64,000 nucleotides of DNA from Zerene cesonia. Taxonomy: Eukaryota > Arthropoda > Insecta > Lepidoptera > Pieridae. The notes under the pieces were generated by a model that saw only the letters and a list, made by a program, of their open reading frames with translations, ran no database searches and was not told where the DNA came from. The stretch is taken from NCBI RefSeq assembly GCF_012273895.1, contig NC_052125.1:4526001-4590000 (forward strand), written 5' to 3'. Below are positions 46,919 to 59,344 of this stretch, in pieces. Made by a program: the position numbers and the translations under genes. Each line of letters begins with the position of its first letter. Positions within the stretch are counted from its first letter, which is position 1.

Positions 46919-48054
46919 AAAAAATAGCTTCACACAAAAAAAAATGCAGATGAAAAAATTTGAAAAAATCTCATACTATGGTAAGAATATTCTTGCCAGT
47001 TAAAGATAAATGGAAAATCTATAAGATCAAAGTGCGTCGTCAATAGCCTATTCAACAATATTAACAAATATATTTACATTTTCATGTATTATATATGTAA
47101 CTAACTTTTGCCCGCTGCACGCACGCGTTTATTTGGAGTAGTTTAAAAGATGTTATTATACAAATAAACCTTCCTCTTGAATCACTTTATTTAATAAAAA
47201 AAACCATCAAAATCCGTTGGGTAGTTCTATATATGTAATGATGATTATAATGGTTACATGTCATTTTAAGTGACACATAACCATAACATGAAGAATATAA
47301 TGGGAACATATACAGAAGTTGTAAAATTGACGTACTTTGAATATTGCTTCTATGATTAAGTAGTTGGCTCGTTATCATATCACCAAAGAGGCCCTGGGTT
47401 TGCTAAATTATTGTCAAATACCCGTTTTTAAATTACAAGTCATAATGCACCTTAAGTCTATAGGAGTAAAGTTCTAATTTAGTTGTCTCTTAAGTTTGAA
47501 AAAATTCAATGCATTTGTATGTAAATAGCTTAGAAAATTAGATTTTTTAAATAAATAAGTGTTACAAAAAGTGTGTTTTATTCTGTTTATTTAATTATCT
47601 CCCTATTTCGTTTAATTTAATCCACATACCTAATTATTATTTTATCAATTATGACTGCAGGAATATCCGGAAAATAAAGTAATGTCACTTCAACTATCTG
47701 CCAGGTTAATAAAAATTTGCAATATCGTTTGGCGAAAATGTAAACGATTATTTATTACGTCCGTAAAATAATGTTATAAACTTATTAAGTTTAAATACCC
47801 GTTTTCATGTCATCGTCTTCAATGAAGCTGGTGGGTCGCCTGATGGTAAGCGCTACCACCGCCCATGAACATTTGGAGCGGCGTAAGGTCGATTACAGAC
47901 CTTACATCTCTACAAATAATTGAAAGAAAGGATTGACGAGAGGCATAAAGGGTAAGGGGGATGGGTAAGGAAAAGCATATGGGCACCCGGCTCCCCCACT
48001 CACCGAACGAAACAGCAGTATGCTATATCACTCTATAGTATACACCACCCATTA

Positions 48055-48205
48055 TGCGCTTTCTCTGTATTGTTTCTTTGTTTTGGTTGCCTGGAAGAGA
48101 TGGCTCTGTAGCCATAAGGTCGCCTATTGTGCAATTCGTATTTTTATTATGTACTTTGTAATATTTCCTTTTGGTGTGTACAATAAAGTGTCATTCATTC
48201 ATTCA
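48055..48205 (+). repeat. 3' tail of a non-LTR retrotransposon
   Basis: GGTTGCCTGGAAGAGATGGC, GCCATAAGGTCGCC, then a tail of ATTC repeats. Related tails at 54425-54575 (+, ATT repeats), 35510-35660 (-) and 37945-38075 (-). Confidence 0.6.
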
Positions 48206-48315
48206 TATAATTTCTTCTACTGGTGCGAGCTTGTCTAATTCCTGCCGAAGTGTACTCGACTTCCACTTACAGTAATTTACTAAAAAACAGTTATTTGTAA
48301 ATTGTAAACTGGAAC

Positions 48316-48321
48316 TTTATT
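48316..48321 (-). promoter_or_regulatory. Candidate polyadenylation signal of the SVWC gene
   Basis: AATAAA on the minus strand about 95 nt beyond the stop codon. Confidence 0.5.
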
Positions 48322-48416
48322 TATTTTATCTATTTTATAAATAATAATAACTAACTTCATTAAAGGTTGGATTTTAACATAAATAAAAAATAAAATTTAA
48401 TTGTTTTTTGTATTAT

Positions 48417-48533
48417 TTAAACAGGCCCACTGTCTTCTAAAGAAACTACATTTTTATCCACTTCGGCAGAACTCAGTCGGTTAAAATGCTTCTTTTTTTC
48501 CTCTTTTCCATGATGTTTCTTATGACCTTTGCC
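48417..48533 (-). CDS. SVWC gene last exon, Lys/His-rich
   Basis: Residues 455-492, GKGHKKHHGKEEKKKHFNRL to LEDSGPV, then TAA. Acceptor TTTATTTCAG. Confidence 0.82.
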   Translation of the reverse strand, partial: GKGHKKHHGKEEKKKHFNRLSSAEVDKNVVSLEDSGPV

Positions 48534-51500
48534 CTGAAATAAAAAATAATGTTTTTTTAGTACTTTCTAACAGTACTTTATGAAAAACCAAACATTATAT
48601 TAAGTAATACTAGACGCTTGCCCCAGCTGCGCTCGGATATCAAGATTCCTATTTTATCCAAAGGGAACATTTAAATTATTCTATCACCTAAGTCAGCTCA
48701 CACCCTGTCTGTAAACCAAAATTCATCAAAATCCGTTCAGTAGTTTAAGCGTGACTGACGGACAAAGATCCAAACAACTTTTCACATTTATGATATTAGT
48801 CTGAAGATTATATAGCTCGTAGAATAAGCTAGATTAATAAAAGTTAGTTTAGTTAATATATTTTCATATCTAGATATTCTATTCGTCTTTAAAATATGTT
48901 ACTGAAAATAAATTGATAAAAAAAAATGGTTGCCTGTAAAGTCGGTTTTACGGGCGAAGATTTTACGTGACAACGTCTTTTTCTCGGTAGAATATTTATT
49001 GATATGAATATTATTAAATTGCACAATAGGAACAAGGAATTTAATGAAAATAAGAATTGCACAAATTTTAACTATAGAAAATATATTTTGTTTACTAAAA
49101 AGACAGAGACAGAGACACAATCACGCGCCGATTCAATGCGCCTAATTCTCTAGTGCTGCGCGCGCGGCGGACCGATCATAGTTCGGTGACTCATCGTAAC
49201 GTTACCTTTTTCATAAGTGCCTCCGAGCCGCAACCTAATTTAAAACGTTGTCACGTCAATAAATGATATCTACTTAAATCACTATCAAAAATTCAACTTT
49301 TTGTTAATTTAGTGCATAAATCAATTACCTTTCCATGTTTTTTCTTGTGGCTGTGTTTCCGTCTGCGCTTCTCCACGTCGTCAGATATCTCAGAGTGCTT
49401 GCGCCGAGTTTCTACCGGCGCCATATAAGTAGCTGGCTCCTAATATAAAATTATATTCATCTTATGAAACTCCTCCGAAAATTTTGTGTACATATTGGGT
49501 ATGCCTGAGAATCGGCCGACATATATTATTCCGTCCCCTAAATGAAAAGAATAACGCAGAATAGTGTTCGCCGGGTCAGCTAGTATATATATTTTACTCT
49601 AGTTCATAACAAAATACTCTATGCTCTAGGATCACGGGTGGCCAAATAGTGAATCAGAAGCTAGGCATTGGCAAAAAGACGTAGGTACGAATCCCGCATC
49701 GTGATCATGTGTTTTTCTATTTTTTACGACCCACCACTTTCGTTGCCCACTATGACATACAAATAAATATACATACCTTAGGAGGGCTTCTCCTCATGGT
49801 GTTGCTGGCGTCGCTAAAGTAACCGTTCAAGCTGTTGTCCTCGACGAAAAGAGGCTGGTCTATGGGTACTTCTGTGGTTGCTAAATATCTGCTCCGATTC
49901 CTTACTGAAAAGCTGGAGAAAACTGAAATTAGTTATCTGCTATCTAGTTTATGAGGTATATTTGTAAAACCATAGAGTAGAAATTAATTTAAAAAGTGTA
50001 TAAGTATTCTGTGGTATACGTAGAATATATGTGTATGCCAATATTCTTCAATGGGCTTAGACTCTCATACTCTGAGTGGATCACCTTTTTATATTAGCTT
50101 AATTTAGCTCTTGTCAAAAAATAATTATTTTTTCATAATTAGCTATTTCTTTCTTTCTTTCTTTCTTATAAGTGGTTATTCGCATCGCCTAATATTTGTT
50201 TGTTGTTTCTTTTTGATTCAATAACTATTTAGTTAGTTTCGGGGTCAGTCTCCCCGTGACCACGCTCATTGTAAAGTGTTCGAAACGTCGGGTTAATCAT
50301 ATAATGAATAAATCGCGTTTAAAATCTGTTAAAAAATTTTAATTTCTAAATCAATAACTATTGTCAGGAAATAGTCTTTACTAATATATATAAAGCGGAG
50401 GAGTTTGTTTTGTTTGAAAGCACTGATCTCAGGAAGTACTGGTTCGATTTGAAAAATTCTTTCAGTGTTAGATAGCCCATTTATTGAGGAAGGGTACAGG
50501 CTATATATGTACCTTGGGCAAGGCCGGGGTGGACTGCTAGTTATAAATATGGTTTGAGAAATTTCGATTGCTTGATTTCCCTTGATTTAACCTTGCGATT
50601 TTTTGAAAAGGCGTGTTATTGAGCAAGTAATAAATATCCATAATGATCACTATATAGTATAAAGCAAAGTCACTTCCCGCGTCTTTCCCCATGTAGATAT
50701 GATTTTGAAGTGGAAGGTTAATATGTATAATAGCATCTATTAAACTACTTCGAATTTTTCGCGTGCAAAGCCGCGTACAAAAGCTAGTTGAATACTTAAA
50801 TAGCATAAATAAATTTACCGTTTATAATGATCTCCGTCTGGATTGGGCTTTTTTGGCATTTGATTATTGTGCTCATCTTGAATTCGGTGCTTGGAAGTTT
50901 CTAGATCAGTGTGTGCATACCTACAAATTCATATAATTATAAGCTATTACTTTTAATGTTGTTAAAAAACGAAAATTTCAAATAATTGAATGGCTGTCTA
51001 TCTGTCTACTATCCTATCCTACTAATATTATAAATGCGGAAGTTTGTAAGGATGTGTGTGTGTTTGTTGCTCTTTCACGCAAAAACTTCTCAACCGAATG
51101 CAATGAAATTTGGTACGTAGACAGCTAGACAACTGGAATAACATATAGGCAACTTTTTATCCCGATATTACGGGACCTTACCCTACGGGATACGGACTTA
51201 CGCGGGTGAAACCGCGATAGTCTGTCTATAATAATAACCAGATAGTCTGTCTATAAATATATGACTAAGTTGTATCCAGATCGATGCAGTGTGTTACACT
51301 GGATAAAATTTGAATGGACAATAGTTTAAAATCCAGAATCAAGGGTGATGCGGCATTTTCAAAATCAACCCCTAAACAATTGAAATAGGGGCTTTCATCC
51401 CTGTCCTAGTTTTGTCTATATAAGAAACTGTTGGTACATATTGTAACTATAATATTACTAGCTTTCGACCCACAGCTTCGCTCGCATATACGAAGAAAAT

Positions 51501-54500
51501 GCCCACGGGAACGAGATGTTTTACCGCGGTAAAAAATAACCTATGTCACTCTCTATGTCTAATCTCTTAACTCCAGACACATGAAAACTATCATGAAACC
51601 GGTCCGTTGCGTCATGAAACGACAAACAAACACACTTTCGCCTTCGTAGTGTTAGTGAGGATATTATAAGTAAGTAGACAATTTTATTTACTCAATTACT
51701 TATAAATAAAATCGTAGATATTAATATAATATATAAAAATAAATATAATAATAAATATAAAATATATATAATAAATAAAATATCTAATATACTTATAGGT
51801 CACAGGAGACCTATAAGTATATTAGATATTTATATAATATATATGTCTCCTGTGGGGGTGTGGTACTTCCCCGCGAGCTATCCCAATTCGTGTCGAAGTA
51901 CGCTCGACTACCATAATAGAATCTAGCTAAAAAATCTGATGACCTATTTAGGAAGCTTTAATTGACCTCACCGTGTCTCCAAGCTGGCCAGCGGATCCTT
52001 CTGTACCTTCTCACTCATCTTCTGGACGACATTCTCAATGTCTCGCATTCGATTCCCGATAGCATCAACCAGCGCTTGCAGGCCAGACTGCTTCTCGGGC
52101 TTATCTTCTGTCTGTACGTTTGTGTCCTGTTTATATATAATTGGGATATCAGTATGGATCACATGCAAATTAGTAAAATTATCATCAAATCGTTTCTTTT
52201 ATGAATATTTTCCTTGTAGTTAGAATTTCTTTGTATTTTTTCTGTACAAACATTAATCGTAGGACGTTCTAATATTAGTAGGACTTTTTGGGCTAATTCT
52301 AATGGACAGAGTCATTCCTACAGTAACTTCATCTTAGCACGGACGTAGTCTGACTTAAGTTTTTTTGGGGGCAAAGGCAGCTGCTGGAGAAAAGCTGGAA
52401 GTGTATAAGGGTTTGAAACTCTAAAACGACCCCCTAGCTACGCTCATGAATCTTAGGGAATTAGTGCCAGGGATACTACAATAACCATATATCTCTTATG
52501 TTAAAAACAGTTTACCGTTAATTCAGCTTCATGCTCGTTCCACTGATTTTGGGGTATTTCTGTCCATCCCATGTGTTTCTGAAAACAATAAATATATTTG
52601 TTTTTCCTTGCTACTGCTCCAATATTTGAAAAATATGTTTGGTGAAATTGTTCAAGAATCAAATAGTTTGATTGCGATATTTACCAACAGCAAGGAAGTG
52701 AGGTATATTATGACATAAGTCTTATGATCTTATGAGGTTCTGAAGGCCAAAATTGGCTTATTATGATAAGATACTAGCTCTTCGCACCGGCTCCGCCCGT
52801 GGAATATTTATAGTCTATGTAAAGTCAATAAGTGAAGTTGCAGCTTTGTAATGGTGAAAGAATTTTTGAAACCGGTCCAGTAGTTTTTGAGTTTATCCAT
52901 TACAAACAAACAAACAAAAATACAAATTCTTTCTTTATAATATTAGTGTAGATATACAGTTATATAAAAATCCAGTGTCATAATGTATGTTCCCAATTAA
53001 CTCAACCTTCCTTCACCAACTCAACCGATTTTGATGTAATTCGGCATTTTATGTGTAATTTGGTCCAACTTAAGATAAAGGATAGTTTTCATTTCGATTA
53101 ATTATCCCAATAATTTATAATTTTAATATTTTTTATTATTACTCAGCCACATCAACGCGTGGCCGGGTATACTAGTTCAGTTATAAAATAGCTGGTTTTG
53201 GGCACAGTAATCATCACGTCAAAATGTAAGCCACATTTACTGAACTTGCTAGGCGCAAAATTCTTGAAATATTTACCTCTGATGGCTTTTGCGTAGCTAT
53301 AGCATATTCGTGGGCGTAGTATTTCTCGTCAGATATTTCGTGGATCTAGAAATGTAAGGCATTAGTTATTAATGTATCATCATCAGCCCATGGCAGGACA
53401 CAGAAGGCTGATCACCTACTTGTCCGTAAAGAAAATCGATCAGTGAAACAGATGTACATCATCTGCCCCATACCCCACTAGGGGACACGGGACTTCACTT
53501 TTTATCAGCCCATGTATGTTTCTAATCTATATTTAATTTTCGCTTTTGTTAGTCGATTATTCCACAGTAAAAATATCGAAAATTCCGTGAGTTTCCGATT
53601 GGCATGATGCTTTTTATTTTACAGGATTATTTTATCATTTGGTATCATATAGGGAATTAAAAACTTTTTAACGGATTTTAAACGCGATTTATTCATTATA
53701 GGGGGAGACTCCCCGTGACCACGCTCGCTGTAAAGTGTTCGAAACGTCGGGTTAATAATATAATGAATAAATCGCGTTTAAAATCCCTTAAAAAGTTTTT
53801 AATTTCTAAATGTATAATTCTCGCGTAAAATTAAACACAACCGGTGTCTGTTCTTTTCTAGAGTCTAAACTATTAAATTTTCAAGATTTTGTTGAGATAT
53901 TAATTGATCGATATTAATTTGTTATTTTGTCGCAACCTTTCTATCGGTTCATTATTAAGTCTATCACAGGCAATGTTTAACAATCCCCCTGAAGAAATAT
54001 CAGTGTTACAAGTCTTTATGGGCAGTGGCCACATAACATCAGGTCGCCCACTTATGCCTACAAGTATTTATGGGTGTCAGCACTGGCCAACCTACCCCTT
54101 TTGCCTAAGATTGTCGGTAGCGCTCATATTATTATCAAAATTTCAGAAAATAACCTTCTCAGTGGCCTCTTCTATATCAGCATTTCCATCCCGATCACTG
54201 TCATCCGAAAATGGACGTGATGAAGGTTTTCTTGGGCGCTTGCGTCTAAAAAATCACCAATATTAGGTACTATATGTATATATTTTATTTTTTATAAGTA
54301 TTTGTGAAATATGCTTATTATGTATGTATTTATAATATGATTAAAATTAAGTTTTAAATATAATATAAATAAATTATAATTGCTGCCATCCACCACCAAT
54401 ATCTATCCTTTTGTATATTGAAAAATCCTACCCATCGGTTGCCTGGTAGAAATCGCTTAGTAGCGATAAGGCCGCCTTTTTGGCTCTATTTTATGTTTCT

Positions 54501-57500
54501 TTATTCATTTGTTTTTCCTTTTTATACATTATTTTTATTTTAAATTGGTGCCAAATAAAGTGTATTATTATTATTATTATTATATTTAAAGATATGCCCG
54601 TTAAAATCACCTTATTTATACATTTTTTTAACTTTTTATTACCTCAAAGAGTCTATTTCATCGTGCTCCTTTTCTTCGTTGCCCGTAGCTAGAGCAATCT
54701 GCATAAAAAACATTCTATTTGTCAAATTATTTCATACTAGCTTTTACCCGCGGCTTCGTAGGCGATAATTCGGAGTAATTAATAGATGTTATCATACATA
54801 TAAACCATCTCTTGAACCACTTTATCTATTAAAAAAAAAACCCATCAGAATCCGTTGCGTAATAATAATAATACGGGCTCGTTTTCCGCAACTCGACGTC
54901 AAGCGCCTATTTTGCGTGAAAGAAAAGGAGGGGGTAGNNNNNNNNNNNNNNNNNNNNNNNNNNNNNNNNNNNNNNNNNNNNNNNNNNNNNNNNNNNNNNN
55001 NNNNNNNNNNNNNNNNNNNNNNNNNNNNNNNNNNNNNNNNNNNNNNNNNNNNNNNNNNNNNNNNNNNNNNNNNNNNNNNNNNNNNNNNNNNNNNNNNNNN
55101 NNNNNNNNNNNNNNNNNNNNNNNNNNNNNNNNNNNNNNNNNNNNNNNNNNNNNNNNNNNNNNNNNNNNNNNNNNNNNNNNNNNNNNNNNNNNNNNNNNNN
55201 NNNNNNNNNNNNNNNNNNNNNNNNNNNNNNNNNNNNNNNNNNNNNNNNNNNNNNNNNNNNNNNNNNNNNNNNNNNNNNNNNNNNNNNNNNNNNNNNNNNN
55301 NNNNNNNNNNNNNNNNNNNNNNNNNNNNNNNNNNNNNNNNNNNNNNNNNNNNNNNNNNNNNNNNNNNNNNNNNNNNNNNNNNNNNNNNNNNNNNNNNNNN
55401 NNNNNNNNNNNNNNNNNNNNNNNNNNNNNNNNNNNNNNNNNNNNNNNNNNNNNNNNNNNNNNNNNNNNNNNNNNNNNNNNNNNNNNNNNNNNNNNNNNNN
55501 NNNNNNNNNNNNNNNNNNNNNNNNNNNNNNNNNNNNNNNNNNNNNNNNNNNNNNNNNNNNNNNNNNNNNNNNNNNNNNNNNNNNNNNNNNNNNNNNNNNN
55601 NNNNNNNNNNNNNNNNNNNNNNNNNNNNNNNNNNNNNNNNNNNNNNNNNNNNNNNNNNNNNNNNNNNNNNNNNNNNNNNNNNNNNNNNNNNNNNNNNNNN
55701 NNNNNNNNNNNNNNNNNNNNNNNNNNNNNNNNNNNNNNNNNNNNNNNNNNNNNNNNNNNNNNNNNNNNNNNNNNNNNNNNNNNNNNNNNNNNNNNNNNNN
55801 NNNNNNNNNNNNNNNNNNNNNNNNNNNNNNNNNNNNNNNNNNNNNNNNNNNNNNNNNNNNNNNNNNNNNNNNNNNNNNNNNNNNNNNNNNNNNNNNNNNN
55901 NNNNNNNNNNNNNNNNNNNNNNNNNNNNNNNNNNNNNAGTTTGAAAGATTTAAGCATACAAAGGGACATAGGGACAGAGAAAGCGACTTTCTTTTATACT
56001 ATGTTGTGAAGTTGTAAGGACAATATCACTTCGTATTTTGCTCAGACACCGAAAACGCTGAGTGAGTGATAAAATAGCTCACAGAGCGTTGTGGACACTG
56101 AAAAATAACTACAATAACATTTTTAGTTTGATAGCATTGAAATGCTTTATAAATCATATCCTACTAATATCATTAATGCGAAAGTTTGTAAGTATGTGTG
56201 TGTGTTTGTTGCTAATTTAATGAACCGATTGCAATTAAATTTGGTACGTAGACATATAGGTAACTTTTTATCCCGATATTCCTACGGGATACGGACTTAC
56301 GCGGGTGAAACCGCGGGGCTAGTATTTACATAAATGCAGTGTGATGTGATTATTAGGGAATAATAAATGAAAGTATTTACCACAATATCGGGTGATGCAA
56401 CTACTCTAGGAACTACATCGTGACAGTCAGGCTTGTCAGTGGTCTGCTTGGAAGAACGCAGTACCTTCTCCATTTTATCCACAGCATCTGACTGGATTTC
56501 ATATACTGGACCCTGTACGGCGTTTCTGGAAATTACAGGTTTGAATTAGGAACGATAACACGACGTGTTTTTTTTTCGAATGGACAAGAAACTATTTAAA
56601 AAAAACCTACTATAGATTACTATTATTTAGTTATTATAGTGACAAAAAACAAATAATTTTTTTTTATGTATGTGTGTTTGTGTGTGTTAAAATAACTTGC
56701 TCTTTCTTTCATTTCTTTCTTTCAAATAATATTTGATTCTTTTACCTCGCTGTAGGAAATTTATTTATTTATAAAACTAAGTCTTCGGTATTTTATTTTA
56801 ATTTAATATTTTTTAAATATATTCTTTTTTGAATTAATTGTAAATTATTATCTACACATACATTTTTTATTTGACAAAAATTAACAAAAAACTCCTCACG
56901 TAATTAAAGGACGACCCTCGTAAGCTTTTATTTATATTTAAAACTCTTATTGGAGTAGTTTAACAGATGTAATAATACATATAAACCTTCCTCTTGAATC
57001 ACTCTATTAAAAAACCCATCAAAATCCGTTGCGTAGTTTTAAAGATAACATACATAGGGGCATACGGATACACAGATAGCGACTTTGTTTTATACTATGT
57101 AGTGATAAATTATTCCATACTTAGGCAAGTCATCAATTGGCGGAGGTTTCTTCATCTTATACATGTGGCTCCAGGGTGCAGCCGGGAGACTCTCCCAGGG
57201 CTGGCCAAGCACCTTCGTCCACACCTCACCGCGGACCACTACCAAGCACCTGTTGGTAATTATTGCTAGCTGTAATTCGTGGCGTCACTCACGTGGTACC
57301 TGGGTAAAAAGTAGCCTATGCGCTAATACAGTCTATAATCTATCTCAGTACCACATTTCATACTGAACCAATTGAAATGAAATTTAGTACCTAGATGGAA
57401 AACAGTTATAACACATAGGTAACTTTTTATCCCGGTATTCCTACGTGATACAGACTTACGCTGATGAAACCGCGAGGCGCAGCTAGTCATAAATAAAGCT

Positions 57501-59227
57501 AATCCAAACCACAGGTAATATATTTACTAGCTAAACTAATTATGTAAAGCGTAAACATTTGTTTTTATAATACGTATGTTTGTTTGTTTCACATATTGAA
57601 TGTATGTATCACAAAAACTACTGGACCGATTTCAAAAATTCTTTCACCGCCTGCATTTTCATGCAATGACATACATACATAACATGGGTACAGGCGGGCG
57701 GTCTGTTAGCTTATTATAAACACTTACCTCAATCTTGTACAACAATATGGGAACTGCATGTTTGTATCTTCTACTACTTCTTCGCATTCTATTGCTGACT
57801 CTGGCGCCTCCACGCGCTTGCATCTGTAACGTGAGACCAGATAAAGCCACTGATAAAATATAACGTATTTGATGTAAATTTATTGTTCTATCGCATTCAA
57901 ATCCTACTAATATTATAAATGCGAAAGTTTGTAAGGATGTGTGTGTGTTTGCTCTTTCACGCAAAAACTACTGAACCAATTGCAATGAAATTTGGCACGT
58001 AGATAGCTGGACAACTGGAATAACACAGCAACTTTTTATCCCGATATTCCTACGGGATACGGACTGACGCGGGTGAAACCGTGGGGCGCAGCTAGTGCTT
58101 AATAAGTGAGAATTTAAAAAAAAATTGAGAAACTTAGACATGAGACCGACAGAGTGGAAGAGATTCGATTGGTCGGCAAAAGGAAGGTTCGAGACCACGT
58201 CTCGTGATCGAATTTTTACTGTTCATTAGAAATTTCTCAATTTTTTAAATCATTTCATTTTAAACTTCAAAGGTTATCAATTCCATTGTATTTCTTCTTT
58301 GTGTTTAGCTTTATATAAGTTTTTATTTTTACTAGGTTAAACCGTTTATATGCAATAGATGGGGGATATAATCCATTGTCCGCTGCGGCGAGGCGGCTTG
58401 TGACGTGTACCGCTCACGCCATGTATAGGAGGGTGGAGTGTTGATTCCACCTTGCCCTTCTAAATCTGCGCTCGGCCCGGTAGGGCGGCCGCCGAGGGGG
58501 TCGCGGACGAATTATAACCAGTTCCCCTGGCCCCTTCACTAAATCGGCTCGATGGAACACAACGGGGGCCGGGGGTCAACCGTTTATGATTCTTTGTTAC
58601 TTGAAAGCTGGTCCCAATTATCATCACGTCCCATAAAGAAATATTATTTTATTTTATTCATAGCAAATAATCAGAGGTTTGTTCATTTATTTTTATATTA
58701 AAAGTTCTTAATTCCTGTTGTCGTTTTTAAAGTCGGTTGAAAATGTCATTTAATTAAACTTGAATGTATATTTACCCCACGGTATATATAGCTAGGTTGC
58801 GCCCCCCGGGTTGGCACCTGTGACGCGTGCAGGAATACGCATCCGCCCACTCTTGGTACACCTCATGCTTCTCCAATGTCCTGGGATCCGTGCAATCTGT
58901 AAGACACAGTTTTTAAGCGACTTTGAAATAGGGGGTTCTGAGATAATATATTTTAAACAGTTTTGGGTTGCTTCTTGGTAGAAAAACACAGTTTGCGATT
59001 TCCAATTTTGTAATTGTAGTCATTATTAAAGTTATGAATGATATGTTTTTACTTATTTGTATTGTTTTCGCAACGAAGCAATGATATGGTTTTTGCTTTT
59101 TGAAATTGAAAAATGTTAATAAAATGTTTAAATATTTACACTGATCCTTATAATTATTCTTTGTAACTGGACTCGCGGAAGCCACCGAAAAATACTTTAA
59201 AATTATAATTAAACATATTTTATACAT
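48417..59227 (-). CDS. Secreted SVWC (Vago-type) domain protein with long charged tail, 14 exons
   Basis: Exons in transcript order: 59227-59140, 58896-58776, 57823-57728, 57249-57121, 56525-56381, 54698-54643, 54245-54155, 53345-53277, 52578-52516, 52126-51972, 50920-50819, 49912-49777, 49439-49329, 48533-48417; 1479 nt, 492 aa plus TAA, phases consistent. Residues 1-18 or so (MYKICLIIILKYFSVASA) look like a signal peptide. Residues 31-103 carry eight cysteines at 31, 52, 57, 71, 83, 97, 98 and 103, with the FPYCCTRLRC ending of single von Willebrand factor C domains. SVWC proteins such as Vago are secreted and many are induced by infection or nutrition. Residues 104-492 match no domain I know: KMKKPPPIDDLPK, acidic patches, one likely helix (QALVDAIGNRMRDIENVV, 302-319), then a Lys/His-rich end (HSHKKKHGKGKGHKKHHGK). 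Usual SVWC proteins are only about 100-200 aa. Function unknown; exons hidden in the gap at 54938-55937 are possible. Confidence 0.82.
49329..49439 (-). CDS. SVWC gene exon 13, basic
   Basis: Residues 418-454, ending EKRRRKHSHKKKHGK, phase 0 to 0. Confidence 0.8.
49777..49912 (-). CDS. SVWC gene exon 12
   Basis: Residues 373-417, FSVRNRSRYLATTEVPIDQP and on. Acceptor TTTTCTCCAG was chosen because the split Arg codon needs one base. Confidence 0.77.
50146..50166 (+). repeat. (CTTT)n microsatellite
   Basis: Five CTTT units in an SVWC-gene intron. Confidence 0.9.
50819..50920 (-). CDS. SVWC gene exon 11
   Basis: Residues 339-371, hydrophilic YAHTDLETSKHRIQDEHNNQ and on. Acceptor AATTTGTAG, donor GTAAAT. 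Confidence 0.78.
51778..51831. repeat. Perfect inverted repeat, 23-bp arms, 8-nt loop
   Basis: AAATATCTAATATACTTATA plus GGT, loop CACAGGAG, then the exact reverse complement. The octamer ends in the start of GGAGACC, and TGTCTCCTGTGG follows at 51845. Confidence 0.88.
51972..52126 (-). CDS. SVWC gene exon 10, helical segment
   Basis: Residues 287-337, including LQALVDAIGNRMRDIENVVQ, an amphipathic helix or short coiled coil. Donor GTGAGG. Confidence 0.82.
52516..52578 (-). CDS. SVWC gene exon 9
   Basis: Residues 266-286, KHMGWTEIPQNQWNEHEAEL plus Thr, phase 0 to 0. Acceptor TTGTTTTCAG, donor GTAAAC. Confidence 0.78.
53277..53345 (-). CDS. SVWC gene exon 8
   Basis: Residues 243-265, EISDEKYYAHEYAIATQ and flanks, phase 0 to 0. 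Acceptor ATTTCTAG, donor GTAAAT. Confidence 0.78.
53656..53802. mobile_element. Fold-back MITE, short copy
   Basis: Same inverted arms (53656-53700 and about 53757-53802) around a 60-bp core with CCCCGTGACCACGCTCGCTG and AAGTGTTCGAAACGTCGGG. Lies in an intron of the SVWC gene. Confidence 0.8.
54155..54245 (-). CDS. SVWC gene exon 7
   Basis: Residues 213-242, RKRPRKPSSRPFSDDSDRDG and ten more. Only this frame is open. Donor AAG/GTTATT is canonical only in GT. Confidence 0.75.
54643..54698 (-). CDS. SVWC gene exon 6
   Basis: Residues 194-211, acidic IALATGNEEKEHDEIDSL; donor GTAATA. Confidence 0.75.
54938..55937. other. Assembly gap, 1000 N
   Basis: Lies in intron 5 of the SVWC gene; Helitron sequence is found on both sides. 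Confidence 0.99.
56381..56525 (-). CDS. SVWC gene exon 5
   Basis: Residues 146-193, NAVQGPVYEIQSDAVDKMEK and on; one extra cysteine (179). Acceptor TAATTTCCAG, donor GTAAAT. Confidence 0.8.
57121..57249 (-). CDS. SVWC gene exon 4
   Basis: Residues 103-144: the eighth cysteine, then Trp-rich VWTKVLGQPWESLPAAPW and MKKPPPIDDLP. Donor GTATGG. Confidence 0.82.
57728..57823 (-). CDS. SVWC gene exon 3
   Basis: Residues 71-101, CKRVEAPESAIECEEVVED to FPYCCTRL; cysteines 71, 83, 97, 98. Donor GTAAGT. Confidence 0.85.
58375..58575. repeat. GC-rich block in an intron, origin unknown
   Basis: GCTGCGGCGAGGCGGCTTGT, CCACCTTGCCCTTCTAAATC, GGGCGGCCGCCGAGGGGGTC. Much richer in GC than its surroundings and without an ORF. 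Probably a retrotransposon 5' fragment. Confidence 0.45.
58776..58896 (-). CDS. SVWC gene exon 2
   Basis: Residues 31-69, CTDPRTLEKHEVYQEW to LAIYTV; cysteines 31, 52, 57. Acceptor GTCTTACAG, donor GTAAAT; the other two frames hit stops. Confidence 0.85.
59140..59227 (-). CDS. SVWC gene exon 1, signal peptide
   Basis: Residues 1-29 and one base. The first in-frame ATG is at 59227, preceded by GCGCGAAA. Hydrophobic ICLIIIL core, likely cleavage after VASA. Donor GTAAAT. Confidence 0.78.
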
Positions 59228-59344
59228 TTTCGCGCACAACTTTAGTTAAATCGAGATTTGTTCGCAATGAATTTCTTCTCCCGTACATGAATGCCTTGGT
59301 AATTGGTGTACAGTCGCAATGAAAACGAAAGCTTTATATTACAC

